This document shows, in pieces, positions 20,940 through 33,300 of a stretch of DNA of 64,000 nt. Numbering within the stretch: the stretch's first letter is position 1; each line of letters starts with the position of its first letter. The notes beneath the pieces were generated by a model, which did not search any database, had not been told where the DNA came from, and saw nothing but the letters and a program-made list of their open reading frames with translations. Both the position numbers and the translations under genes were made by a program. The DNA is from Pratylenchus scribneri (lineage: Eukaryota > Nematoda > Chromadorea > Rhabditida > Pratylenchidae), in NCBI GenBank assembly GCA_030063045.1, contig JAQSEB010000166.1, positions 653,001-717,000 on the forward strand, read 5' to 3'.

Positions 20940-22835
20940 ATGGCCGAAATATACCGAAATCCGGAACCGAATATCTGATAATTTCTTATTTTACGGATTG
21001 GACCAAATAAGCACAAGTTAAAGGAAAGGCCGAAAAAAGACGTCACCCATCGATAGAATAGGCTACAATGTCCTTTGCCAAAGTCAGCCTAGCCCAAAAT
21101 TAAAGGCCGAATCGAGTGGAAAACAAGCCACACCCAAGCCCCAATTGGAGGGGCCCATATCCAGTCGATCGGGCCAAAATCCGTCCATTGTCCATGGACG
21201 GCACCCATCGTGGACTACAAGTCATATTCTAGTTCTGGCCAGCCCTTTGATTGGACCAAAATCAGCCTAGCCCAAAAGCAAAGGCCCGAACGAAAACAAA
21301 CCGCTCCCTAGCCAATAGGAAAAGCCATAAGCAGGCGATAGGGCCAAAGGCCGAACGAAAACAAGCCACTCCCAGGTCCCACGTAAAAGGTGAAGCCAAT
21401 ACCCAGCAGGTAGATCGGACCAAAATCCATCCACTGGCTACTAAAATGACCAACAAGAAAATGAACAGAATCCATCGAGGATTAAAAAGGCCATTCTGGC
21501 CAGTCTTTTTTGAATTGGACGAATTCAGCCTGCCCTAAAATAAACGCCGAAGCCAAGAAGAAGCCCATGCCCATCCGTTTAGGCCAAAATCCGTCCTTTG
21601 GCCAAATATGTAGAGGGGCAAGAAAATAAACGGTACCCATCGAGGACTACAAGGTCAATTCTTGTTTTGACCAATATGGGTCTTCTCGAATTAGGCAATA
21701 ACAACCTGGCTAATTAAGTCCACAAAAACAGCACTCCCAGACCAATAATAGAATAGCCACAAGTCCAATTGTCCAAAATCCATTTATATGAAAATGAAGC
21801 TTCTGGTCAAATTCTTTCTGATTTTGCCAAAATCAGCCCACTCAAAAACAAAGGCTGTACGAAAACAATCAACTCCCAAGCCAATAAAAGGGGCCAATGC
21901 CCAGCCGATTAGGCCAAAATCCGTCCATTGGCCATGGACGGCACCCATCAAGGAATACAAGTCATATTCTGGTCCTGGCCAGCCCTTTGATTGGACCAAA
22001 ATCAGCCTAGCCTAAAAACAAAGGATGAACGAAAACAAGCCATACCTAATAAACCAAAAGATGAGGCCTGTGCCTACCCTATCTATGGGGCCAAAATCAG
22101 TCCACTGGCCAAACAAAAAGCTCAGGCAAAAGGATGATGGCATCCATCGATTTTTGGAAACGGAATATATGGTCCCTCTTCTGGCCAATTTGTATTCGAA
22201 TTGGGCCAAAATTCCTTCTGGCTAACCAAAAAGCTGAACAAATAGACCATTTAAAACCAAATGCCCAAAGGGCAGATCGGCCAAAAATCCATCCCCGAGA
22301 GCATCTCCCATAGAAAATGAAGGTCCTGGCCAATTCCCTTTGATTGGGCCAGAATCGATGCGGGCAAAAAAGGCGCCCGAATTTGCCAAACCCATTGAAA
22401 GCTCCAATAAAAATAGTAAACCAAAGTCCATCATATTGGCCAGAGAAATAGAAGGACCCCTTCAAATTTCTCTCCTCTCCCCCATTCTCGGCCAAATTTA
22501 AAAAGAACAATGATCATGTGCCCAGTGAATAAACACAAAAAGGGAGTTTTGGTGACATCATTTTATGTCTTAAAATTGGCCAAAATCCCTTCTCTTCCAT
22601 TCCATTGACTGTGACCGAATTACAAATTGCTGCCCGCCTATTTGCCTTCACTGTGGCTAAATTCCTCTTTTCCCTTTCACTCCCAAAATCCTCAGCCAAA
22701 CACAAAAATATCCTCTAAAGAAAGCGAATAAAGGGGTTTTCTTACATCTTTTCATTTAATTGGCCACACAAAATTCTGCCTTTTTAAAGGTAGCCAATAT
22801 CCATAAATTCCATTCATTTTACTTCCTTTCTATCA
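20940..22835. repeat. GGCCAAAATC-rich block upstream of L2
   Basis: These are diverged internal repeats. A stretch of about 130 bp from GGCCAAAATCCGTCCATTG through ATGGACGGCACCCATC, CAAGTCATATTCTGGTCCTGG and ATTGGACCAAAATCAGCC occurs at about 21,172 and again near 21,911. The 3' part (22,370-22,830) matches the blocks before L1 and L4. It ends about 0.5 kb before the L2 start codon. Frames inside (for example 21,251-21,538 and 22,097-22,510) are not protein-like. Confidence 0.6.
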
Positions 22836-23322
22836 AAATTCCGAGTACATTATTTACTACTCCCCCTTTTCTTATTCTTCCTCCTTCCCGATCCTTTTCC
22901 AATTTTCCATCCAAATGTATTATCACCAGCCACTGAATTTTGGCCCAAATCCGCCCTAAGTGTCTCAAACTCAATCCCTTCAAAAGACCGGTTGAAGTCA
23001 CCATACACCCCCAATGGGTCTTTATCCGGCATCAATGTCGGTCGACTTTTAGTTACTTTTTTTGTTACATGTCGCCAGATTTAATTTTTGCGAGATTCTT
23101 ATTTTATTATTATATATTTTGTTGTAAAACGATGAAAAACATTATTTTATGATTAGAATCTATGATCCATTTTGGGAGTACATAGGGTGATTTTACGGGA
23201 GAAAAAAAAATATGGTGCCAGATAACAAAGAAAAACCGTTTTAATATCATTTTGAAATAAAAATTTCAGAATTCATTCATAAAAAAATTGTAAAATTGAG
23301 AGAAGACAAAATTGTTGATAAA
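22836..23322. other. Proximal upstream region of L2
   Basis: AT-rich, without a convincing feature. The last bases before the start codon (TTGATAAAATG) match the start context of L1 and L4 (TGATAAAATG). Confidence 0.3.
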
Positions 23323-26300
23323 ATGAAAATTTATCAGCTTATTTTGTCGTTCATCATTTTTATTACAAATTTGATTGTCGAATCGTTGCAAGAGCCGGTT
23401 AGCAAAGCTTCTAATGTAGCTGAATTGATGACACCAAAAATGAATATTAAAGTGATTAATGTGGAAAAATTGGATGAGAAAGTAAATTTAATTGCCAAAG
23501 GGCTAATTGGATTTGATGAATGTAAGAATGGTAAAAAGGATAAAATTATACGAAAAATGAGGGTTCAACAAAATAATAAGGAAGAATATATGCTAAAAAC
23601 CATTGAGCTATTCGCTGTGTTTGAAGAGGCAAAAAACTATTTTGAAAGAGCAGAAAATACAAATGCAAAGTTTTTACTAAATAACATTGCAAAATCATTG
23701 TGTGGAGTGGCTTTGATCCAACATATACTTGGATTGACCAAAAGAACCGCCGGTTTTTGAAATTTTTATATTTTATTAAATATTTTGTACCATTTTAGAA
23801 GAAAAATTAGCATTTGTCAACGGATTGATTGCAGATTTGCAAGAACTTAAAAAGAAACAAAAATTGTTATTACAAATTACGGATAAAAATGTGATAAAAG
23901 AATTGGTTAAATTGAAAATATCAGATGGTTTTATTTCGATTAATTTTGAGAATTGATTAATTTTCTGGAAATAACCAAATGCGGGTTGGAAATCTCATTT
24001 CCTTGAGTTCGTAAATGTTTGAGAATGGGATCATTTGACTTGGCATGGTCGATTCAGTCTATGAAATTTCAATTTCAAAACGGTTTAAACTTATTTTGAA
24101 TTGTTGATTGGCACTTAGATGCTGGAATGGAAAAAAGATGATGAAGAAGATGGTGAAGAAGAAGATCATTTTAATACCTTTACCCCTCCATCATCTAAAC
24201 TGCAATATTACCTTGTGGTTTAAACTCAAACCGGTTTTGATTTAATAACTTTAGCTTAAGTCTTATTACCGATATGAAATTGAAATTTCATAAATTAAAT
24301 CGATTATGCCGAATTGAATGAATGCTTATTTGTAATTCTTTTGATTAATTAGAAACCGAGATTTCCAAAATTAACAAATAAGCATTTTGTTAATTCTAAA
24401 GGAATTAATCAATTCTAGATGCAAAATTTATAAAAAAAAATCTATAGGAAATAAAACTGATGGAATGCAAAATGAACAAAAACAAAATGGTAATTCTAAT
24501 TCGCAAAATAAAACGAATTCTTCTGCCAAACAAAATGAGAACAGCCATTCGGCGACAAATGGAAATACAAATCAAAACCAATATGAAAATATGGAACCGA
24601 CAAAAAATAAAGAGACGCATTTCAGAATTTTGCAATATTCAAAAAAGGACACTACTGGTGCCGATATATTCGAACTTAAAATTATCGAACCAAAATGTGG
24701 ATTGGATAAGGAAAAACATAGCAAAGATACATTTGTAATAAAATGGACGGATGAATGCATGAAGGAGATTCCGGAAAATGTGAAATTTTCAATTGAATAT
24801 ACTAGTAAGCCGGCAAATGGCTCGTTGGAAAATATTAAACATTGTGTCGACATGAAATTTGAGAAAAGTAAATTGGAAGAATCGAAAAATGTGGAAATTA
24901 TTGTGCATGAGTCAGATGTAATGAACATAAAATTCGATGGCCAAATTAAGGCGAAAATGTTAGATACAAAATTATCAGAAAAATCGGAAAAAAGTAAATC
25001 AATGGAAGGAACACAAGATGAAATTAAAATTGACAAAAAAGGAAGTTTTAAGAACACTAAAGGCATAAAAGTAGATGCAATGAGTGGAAAAACTGGTGTT
25101 GATGGAGGAGAAGTGCCTGACAAAAATGGAACTTTTAAGAAAAGTGAAGAAATAAAAGGAGACGATATTACTGGAAAACACAAAACGGAAACTTTTAGCA
25201 AAACAAAGAAAGTGGATGCAAAGATAAGCCAATATAAATTGGCAAATCAAATTGCTAAAAACCTAATTAAGTTTGGCCAATGCCAGAATATCACAAATAG
25301 GGTAATTCAGAAGAATCAGAACAATTTTTTTCTGAATATAGCTGAGCTACAAAATGCATTGCTTAAGAAGGAGGCCAATGATTGTGCAATAAAATTGAGC
25401 AATCCAAAAGTTGAATTAACAGGTTTTTTTTGAATTTTTGTTAAATATAAAAGTATTTATTTTTTTGAAGATTCTGAAAATGTCGAAAAATTGCGTAAAA
25501 ATTTGACAGAATTCATTGAAATGCATCAAATTTTGTTGCAAATTACGGATCAACAATTGAGAAAAAATTTGGCTAAAAGGAAATCAAAATTTAAATTGGC
25601 ACCGATAAAACAATCGAAAACCATTGAACATTCTAATTCTACGCATGAGAAAAAGGATTCCGTTTTAGAAGAGCAAGTGCCTTCGAAAGTTATGGATAAA
25701 TTGAATAAAATGGATGAAAAAGAAAATTTATCGCATTTGAAAACGGAAATCTCAGAAACGGAAACTACAAATGGTTTAAAAGGAAATGATAAAGGACATA
25801 AACATAATGAGGAATTAAGTTCCAATACAGGAGAGAATCAAAATAGAGTAGAAATGGCTTCACAAAAAGCTTCACAAGAAAAGCTTGAGGACAAGGAAAC
25901 TTTGGGCAAAACAGAAACAAAACACGAAATTGTAGAAGGGAAAATGCCGTCGGAAAAAGAAGAAAGTTTGGATGGAAAAGAAAAAGAAAATTTATCGCAT
26001 TTGAAAAAGGAAATCCTGGAAATAGAAACTTCAAAGGAATTAAAAGGAAATGATAAAGGACATAAACAAGATGAAGAAATAATTTCCAGTCCAGGAGAGA
26101 ATCAAAATGGAGCAGAAATGGCTTCACAAAAAGCTTCACAAGAAAAGCTTGAGGAAAAGGAAACTTTGGGCAAAACAGAAACTAAATCCGAAATTGTTAC
26201 CCAAAAAGTGGAAGAATCCGGAATAGAAAAACATATTGGAAAAGATGCGAAAAGCCATTTGGATGGACCAGAATTAAAGGAAAATGGTGGTGAAATTGAT

Positions 26301-28989
26301 AAAAACAAAAGTGAAATTCATGATGAGGAAAAGCTGAATTCTGTAAAGCATTCTTCTCAACATAGTAATGCTGATTCCAAAGGAAGAAATGAAATTGAAG
26401 CTGACATTAGTGGAATAAAACATGCAAAACATGAGCCAATAGTAGGGAATGAATCTTCGGCTTCATCAAAAGATGGAAAACACAGTCAAAGTGAAGATAT
26501 AAAATATCACGAATGGGACGTTTCAGTACTGCCATTTCAATATCTGCATCATTCTTTTAGCTCTAGCTCCCCGGAGTCACAAAAAAATAGATGCAAAAAT
26601 ATTTTTAAAATTTGATGTAATTCTAAAAATATTGTGAAAATGGGAAAATTGTCAAAATATTTTGAAAAGATATAAATCGTCAAAATATTTTTGAAATGAG
26701 TAAAATTCTGAAAATTCCAAGTCAAAAAAAATTCAAAAGATTTTGAAAATAATAGGAAAAAATCTACTCAAAATTGTTCATATTTTCAAAATATACCAAC
26801 TTCTAAAATATTCTGGAAATAGATAAAATTGTGGGAACATTTTGAGAATTCAAAAATTTTTAAAATCTATTTTCATATACTTTTTCAGAATCTTTTGAAA
26901 ATTTGACCAAAAATGCTTTCTACTATAATGCTAAACATTTTCAGATTATTTTCGGAATTTAATAATTTAAAAATAAATTAAGCGCTAGAATTCAATTAGG
27001 TCGAAGAAGACTTTAAGAGCTTCAAATGACATAGCATTTTCATAGATTGGTTCCATCCTTGTTAAGCTATGACCAAAAGAAAGGCTCAGGTATTTAAATG
27101 GTGGTACTGAAACCTCCGCTCCGAAAAATCAATATTAACAATTTATTTAACCAAGAAATGGAACATGATGGAGCCGAAATACAAATGGAAGAAATTGCTT
27201 TGAAGGGAACAGATTCCCATTTAAAGAATGAAAAAACAAAAATGGCGAACGAAACGCCAACTTCCAAAATTGCTTCCGGGGGAATAAATCCTTCAGGGAT
27301 GAATATTCATAAAACTCCTTCGAATGAAACAGCGGAAGAAATTAATTCAAAAGGAATTGAATCAAAGGGAAATGAGAAGAAAATGAAAATTAGTAAAAGT
27401 CAGGAAAATATTCATTCAATTGCACATGGAATTGCTGCTGAAGGAAACAGCGAAGGTAAGTTAGAAAATGGAATCAAACGAAGCGGATTCAACATTCATC
27501 ATAAATTTTTTGATTATTTTTCGTCCGGGGTCGATTCCACAATAGACAAAGGACGGTACAAATATGGGCGATTCCACAATGGTACAAATATAAAGTTTTT
27601 GGCTTCTAATAAATCAGAAACTGGTTTTAAACCACACAAAACTTATACCATTTTGTAGCTCATCGAGGCGCATCGATTGGTATTTAATATGTTAGCTTTT
27701 GGCACAAAATAAGAAACTTTAAAACCAAAATCTGGAAAAAATGGTTTAAATGGTTAATACTCTTTAATTTTGACCAAATCATGACAAATTATATACCAAT
27801 CGATGCGTCTCGATGAGATCTACAAATTGGTATAAGATTTGTGGGGTCTAAAACCAGTTTCTGATTTATTAGAAGCCAAAAACTTTATATTTGTACCATT
27901 GTGGAATCGACCTAGCACCATTATTTTTCCGTAATTATAATCTCCAAGAGAGCATTAATTTATGGATAATTAATTAGATTCGGCATGGTCAAATCCTAAT
28001 TCTGGCCAGATACGATTCCTTTTAAGTACTAAACCAGTTTAAATACCCAAAAATTCAATTGGCCATAATTTTGTTTCAAACCGATAAGATCGATCTTAAA
28101 TTGTAAACCAAAATTAATTAAGGAATTGGCATCCAATAATTACTAGAATTTTTGGCCATAAAAATTTTTAAGAAATTAATTTAAAAAAAAACTATCTGGA
28201 TAATCCTAAAGAAATTAAGAAACATCTTAAATAATAATTTTTAACAAAAAGTACAAATTATCTTTCGTCTAAATTTAAACTAATAAAATAAAATTTACAG
28301 CATCAGCAGAAATGCCCTCGGAAATAATTGAATTGACAATGAAGGAAATTGGAAAAAGTAATAGAAATGAGAATTCGAAAGGAAATGGGGCACAAATTAT
28401 TAAATCACCCAATAATGGTACTTCCGCCTCCTTCATATCCTCTTGGTTCTCCCCTTACAATTATATTTCAAAGAAAGCCAAAAAGGAAGAAGATCAAAAT
28501 GTGAACAAACATACAACAGAGGAAAATGGTCCAAAAGGAGGGATCACAAAATTCTTCATATTTTCGGGCCAAAATACGCTAGAAAATCGTAAAGAAGTGA
28601 AGGAGGTGAAAATTTTGCCAATGAAGAAAAATAAAGATGGCAAATTGGAAGAAAATAAGCCGAAAAATTGGAAAGAATGCAATGGAGAAATTCTGGATCA
28701 AAAAAATAAATTAATGGGCATATTCAAAGTGAATTGGGCAAAATGCGGTCTGAAAAATGAATTTTGGAATTCGTCGGAAATAGCAGTTTTGCATATGATT
28801 ATTTCAATTCGGGAGCCATCTGCTGAAATTCGCAGCAAATATGAAGTGAATTTTTCAAAGGAATTAAAAATTGATACCAATGATAAAGCGCAACAGAGGG
28901 AAAAACTGCGTAAACTTGTAGAAGGCAGAAATTTAATTGAAATTGACGTTCTAAAAGACGGAGGAAAATCGAAAGTAGAAAAAGAGTGA
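23323..28989 (+). CDS. Secreted modular family member L2 (longest architecture)
   Basis: Unrecognised family. Proposed exons are 23,323-23,752; 23,799-23,927; 24,448-25,422; 25,471 to about 26,600 (3' end unresolved); 27,156-27,455; 28,301-28,989. All resolved joins are phase 1. Exon 1 has a signal peptide (MKIYQLILSFIIFITNLIVE) and a helical module (LIGFDECKN...KSLCGVALI). Exon 2 is a small helical exon. Exon 3 has a Gln/Asn-rich linker, a beta-type domain starting ETHFRILQYS and a second helical module (LIKFGQC...NDCAIKL). Exon 4 repeats the small helix, then a Lys/Glu-rich tract with an 87-residue duplication. Exon 6 holds the C-terminal domain (ITKFFIFSGQN...KILPMKKNKDG...KNWKECNG...FKVNWAKCGL). 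The 27,456-28,300 intron carries a MITE. It might instead be two or more shorter genes; transcripts would decide. A secreted role is inference. Confidence 0.6.
25726..26200 (+). repeat. In-frame tandem duplication inside L2 exon 4 (about 261 bp period)
   Basis: The coding tract contains two copies of a module of about 87 residues. Each runs ENLSHLK.EI.E.ET, LKGNDKGHK, GENQN, EMASQKASQEKLE.KETLGK and TETK.EIV. The period is a multiple of three, so the frame is kept. L4 has a single diverged version (SQKVSEEKPEEKETFRKTET). Confidence 0.7.
27522..27919 (+). mobile_element. Foldback MITE, family 1 (MULE-like), copy 3, in an L2 intron
   Basis: 398 bp, starting CGTCCGGGGTCGATTCCAC and ending GTGGAATCGACCTAGCACC. 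The 9-bp target duplication ATTATTTTT is perfect (27,513-27,521 and 27,920-27,928). It lies between a strong donor (GAAG|GTAAGTT at 27,455) and the acceptor at 28,300, so it should be spliced out. An open frame from L2 continues into its left arm by chance. Confidence 0.85.
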
Positions 28990-29519
28990 TTACATTGATT
29001 TACGATTGAAGAAGACATTTTCTAGATAAAAATTATTCATATGGAATTTTTTTTCGGATCCAAATATCCCAATATTATATTCAAATTATTAAATTTTCTA
29101 TTTTAGCTGGGCATTTTTGTTGGCGGGACAATTCGCAGAAAATAAATTTTTTAGTTCGAACTAAAATATTCCTAATTTTTAAATTTTACATAAATTTATT
29201 ATAAAATTATTTTTAAAATATAATATTGAATTTAATTTTATTTTATGAAAATTAGTTTTCTGCGAATTGTCTAAATTGTCCTTATTCCCCATAATTTATG
29301 CAAGTTGGATTTTTATTTAAATTATTTATTTTATTTATCCTACAATTATATCATTATTCATTTAGATATATCTAATTTTGGCTAGTATAAATCTGTTATC
29401 AAAAAATTTGAATTAAATTATTCTTCAACGAGCAGGCTTCAATTTATTTTTAGACTTTATATCGAAATATTTTCAATTAAAAATAATTCCATTTTGCCCA
29501 AAGTTAAAAAATGTCAAAC
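28990..29519. other. L2 downstream AT-rich region
   Basis: Very AT-rich non-coding sequence. No gene or recognised repeat is supported. Confidence 0.3.
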
Positions 29520-30320
29520 CCATCCTCTGATAAACCAAACAGGGTCAATTCGATCCAAATAATTCGAATCATAAAAAATCGATCAAGGCAAAAGCAGTTT
29601 TCACAAGAAAACAACAAACCCATTAGTAGAATAGGCCACTGATCAACAACAAATGGAGCCAAAATCCGTCTTTGGTCAAATTCAAATTCAGGAAACTGAC
29701 TACATTGTCCATTTAAATTAGAATCAATTAGGCAAAGATTAGTCCTTTCGGATTGGGTCAAAATCGAGAGGGAAAAGTGCCCGCGGTTAAAAGACGGAAA
29801 AGGATAAAAAGAGATATTGCCTTTCGAACCTCCCTTAAAAGTTGTTTCAAAACATTCATCCTTTAATGACTGTTAAACTTCAAAAACATGGTTTTATCCT
29901 TTATGGAAAAAAAGCAATTTAAGTGAAACACAAATTGTGGTGACTGTGTGTTCAGCAGCTGAAACCATTGTTGGTTTGTTTGAAGTAGGGCCAAAATCAA
30001 TCCACCATAAAAGAAAAGGTTAGGCAAAAATCGACGGCACACTAGACAAAAGGAGAGACCCTAACAGCCAATTGGACCAAAATCCACTCTCTGGCTAACC
30101 TAGAGCCAGCCAAAAATACGATGGCATCCATCGATTTGAAGCATTGGAGAGAGGTCCATATTTTAAAATGAAGGTTTTGGCCAAAGCCCTTCTGATTGGG
30201 TAAAAATCGATAGGCAAAAAAGGAGAGAGGGCAAAGTGGCTTACATTTCAGTCGAATTGGCCAATTCCATCGCTAAATAGAGTCTTCAGTCAATCAGAGC
30301 AAAATAAGGAAAGTTTAAAG
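29520..30320. repeat. GGCCAAAATC-type block upstream of L3
   Basis: Words shared with the other blocks include GGGCCAAAATCAATCCACC, TTGGACCAAAATCCACTC, GATGGCATCCATCGATTTG, GAAGGTTTTGGCCAAAGCCC and GTCGAATTGGCCAATTCCAT. The last two are in the same order as in the block before L4 (43,900-44,020). It ends only about 30-50 bp before the L3 start codon, closer than in the other copies. Confidence 0.5.
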
Positions 30321-30347
30321 TTGAGAAAAGCCTAAAAACTATTGTAA

Positions 30348-33300
30348 ATGAAAATTCACCAATTTATTTTGGTTGTCATTATTTTTACACCTGTGATCGT
30401 CGGATCAACGCAAACATTGGACAGAAAAGTAAATGTTTTGGGAAAACATGATGATCAAACCAAAAATTTGGCAAATGGAATTGCCAATGGGCTAATTGCG
30501 ATTGAAGAATGTGGAAATATTCTAAAAATGGCAATTCAAAAGGAACAGAGAGAATATTTTCTAAAAACGGTTGAGTTAAATGCATTGTTTAAGGAGGCCA
30601 AAAATTGGCAAATTCGAGGAAATAGAGTAGAAAATAATGATGTTAAATCGGATTGTGCGGTGAAATTAACCAATCAAATAATTCAATTAATAGGTTTTTT
30701 TAAAAGTTTCAATTAGAAAATATTTTGCCATTTTTGAAGATTATAAAACTATCGAAAGATTACTTGAAAAATTGGCAGAATTGATTAAAAAGCATCAAAA
30801 TTTGTTGCCAATTACGGATAAAAAATTGAAAAAAGAATTGGATAAAAAATTCAAATCAATGTGGACTAAACTGTTGCCTAAGGGTTTTTTATTTCTATAT
30901 TTTAATATTTTTTTTTGCTATAATAGTTCACAATTTGCGTCAAAAAATTAAAATCCCAATTGGCATCAAAAAGTGCTTTGGACATGAAAATTTGGCAAAA
31001 TCAATAGAAAATAATTCGACCGGATTGACGGGATTTAACGAAATATTGGGAGAAAGTGAATCAATGAAAGGAGCGAATAATGCTGTAGGACAAATTATAA
31101 TTTCAAAGAAGTAAGTGTGGAAAGTTGTTACGACAATTTGATTGAAACAGTCTTGCGTCGACGCCAGATTGTTTCTGGGTCAATTTATGCAGGATTTTAT
31201 AGGACATAAAAGTGGCTATAAAATGATACCAAAATTAAATATTTGCAATTGTTGAATATTCACTGAGTTATGCCCAAAAAACAGTAAGAAACACAATTTT
31301 AATTGAACCAATTGTTTTTTTTTTTGGCTATAACTCGATAAATATTCATTTTTGACCAATGCCGTTGGTAACATTTTTTTGGCCAATTTATGTCATGTAA
31401 AATCCAATATATGATGACTGGGGAACGGATTTTTATGCATTAAAAATCGCCAAAAAACGCTTAAAAAGGCACTAAAAGCCAAAAAAGGCAATAGAAAGGC
31501 AACAAATTTTCCTTTTATTTCGATAAAATTTTTAAATTTATGTTAAAAAATCATCAGATATAAAAAAAACAATAAAATCATCATTTTATTCATTGCAGTT
31601 GCAAATTAGGTATCTCGATTTTTTTTGCGTAAATAATTCGCAATTATATTTGGTAAAAATTCAATCCCGATACCTTCTCCATTCAAAATAATCATAATAT
31701 GTAGAAATTAATTTTTAAAAAAAAAATTTAAAAATACTAAATTTTTCCAATTCAGCAGGAATTTTTTTCCAAAATATTTTTTTATTTTTAGGCATTTTTC
31801 TCTGAAAATTTAATAAAATTGATCAGAGAAAGGCAAAAAAAAGTTCAAAAAAGGAAAAAAATAGGCATTTAGAAACCACTTATTTTGGTTTAAAACTATG
31901 CTAAAAGATCGTTTTTTGTAAGTTTCAACTCAATCTGAGTTCGAAAAAAAGGCATTTGCCGTAAAATCCATTCCCTAATGATGATCCAGAAGCTCTAGCA
32001 TCATCAACGCTAGACCGTTTCATCCCTAATTGTCTGTGGTCCCCAATTGTCTTACAGCCAAGTGGATATGGATGAAGACAAAGCCAAAATGCATGTAACT
32101 AATACTTCTATTGCTGCTGGTGAAGAAAGGCCAAGTTCGCAGGAAGGGGGCTCAAATATTGTAGCAGACAAAATTCAAAGTCCACAAACGAATTTGATGA
32201 ATAATGGCGATAGTATGCGACAAATTGAAGAGGCAGACAAAGTTGGCTTGCAAATATTATCAAAAAATGAAATTTCACAGCAACGACAAAATGAAGGGGA
32301 GAATATTGCAAATCGTTTTGCAACTGAACATTCGAAGAGAAAAATGGAATCCGTGCAGCAAAATGGGATAATACTTCCGCAGAGTCTAAAAAAGAATTTT
32401 ACCAATTGAAGTTTCTTTAGGAGGCACTCATCCAAAAATTGAAGAAACGATTTTGGGTGAAAATAATTTGAATGGAAAAGAATTTGGAATGAAGCATTTG
32501 GAGGGAAAAATGGACAGAATTTCTTTCGATGGATATCCGCCGGAAAGGAATTTTCATGGAACTGAAAATAGCTCTAAAGAAATGGATTTGAAAATTCCTT
32601 TAGAAAGACCACAATTAGAGGATAAAAGTCATTTGAAAGGAAAGCCGCTTGAAGGAATCCAAATGAACGGAAAACCATTTGACGGTATGCTATAACTCAT
32701 AGCAACGTCCCAACTGGGCGACAGCGCTTGTAGCTAAACAAATAAACCTATATTGATGAATTTGGTATCAAATTAAAGAGCTCACTTCTGGCCATCGATT
32801 GATATAAAATTAATTTGACTTAGTTCACAAAATTAACTGAGTTGTACTTAAAAAACTATTAAATAAGACTGCTATTATAAATTTGCAAATTTTGCACGGT
32901 TTTTTTCAATACAATTCCATCAAATTTTAACCAAACCAAATAAATTTTTATATCTATTGATGGCCAGAAATGCGCTCTCTTTAACTTGATCACAAAATGT
33001 CGGTTTAGTTCTTAATAAGCTACAAATCGCGGGTCACTCAATTGGTACGTCACCTAGTTGACCGTGTCCCTTCTATTTGAAGTTAATTCATCAACTGTTA
33101 AACTTTTGAAAGAAACTCCTTTGGAAGCGCCACATTCTCCAAATTCGTCACCAGCGAATGATGGAAATAATAATCAGATTCCGATGAATTTGAATGAAGA
33201 AATTACTAGAGGGCATTTCACTGAATCGACAATAAATGAAATGGACAAAATCGGGGAAATCCCTTCAAATAATTTGAATGAAAATGAATGGTGTCGAGGT

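Noticed and set aside
20940..22710. Several frames of 60-137 codons on both strands
   Set aside because: They lie in diverged GGCCAAAATC repeats, overlap each other on both strands and differ between repeat copies.
27456..27658. Extension of an L2 exon into the MITE (peptide ending KPHKTYTIL)
   Set aside because: A strong GAAG|GTAAGTT donor precedes it, and the downstream exon joins in phase 1 from that donor. The open frame in the MITE arm is chance.
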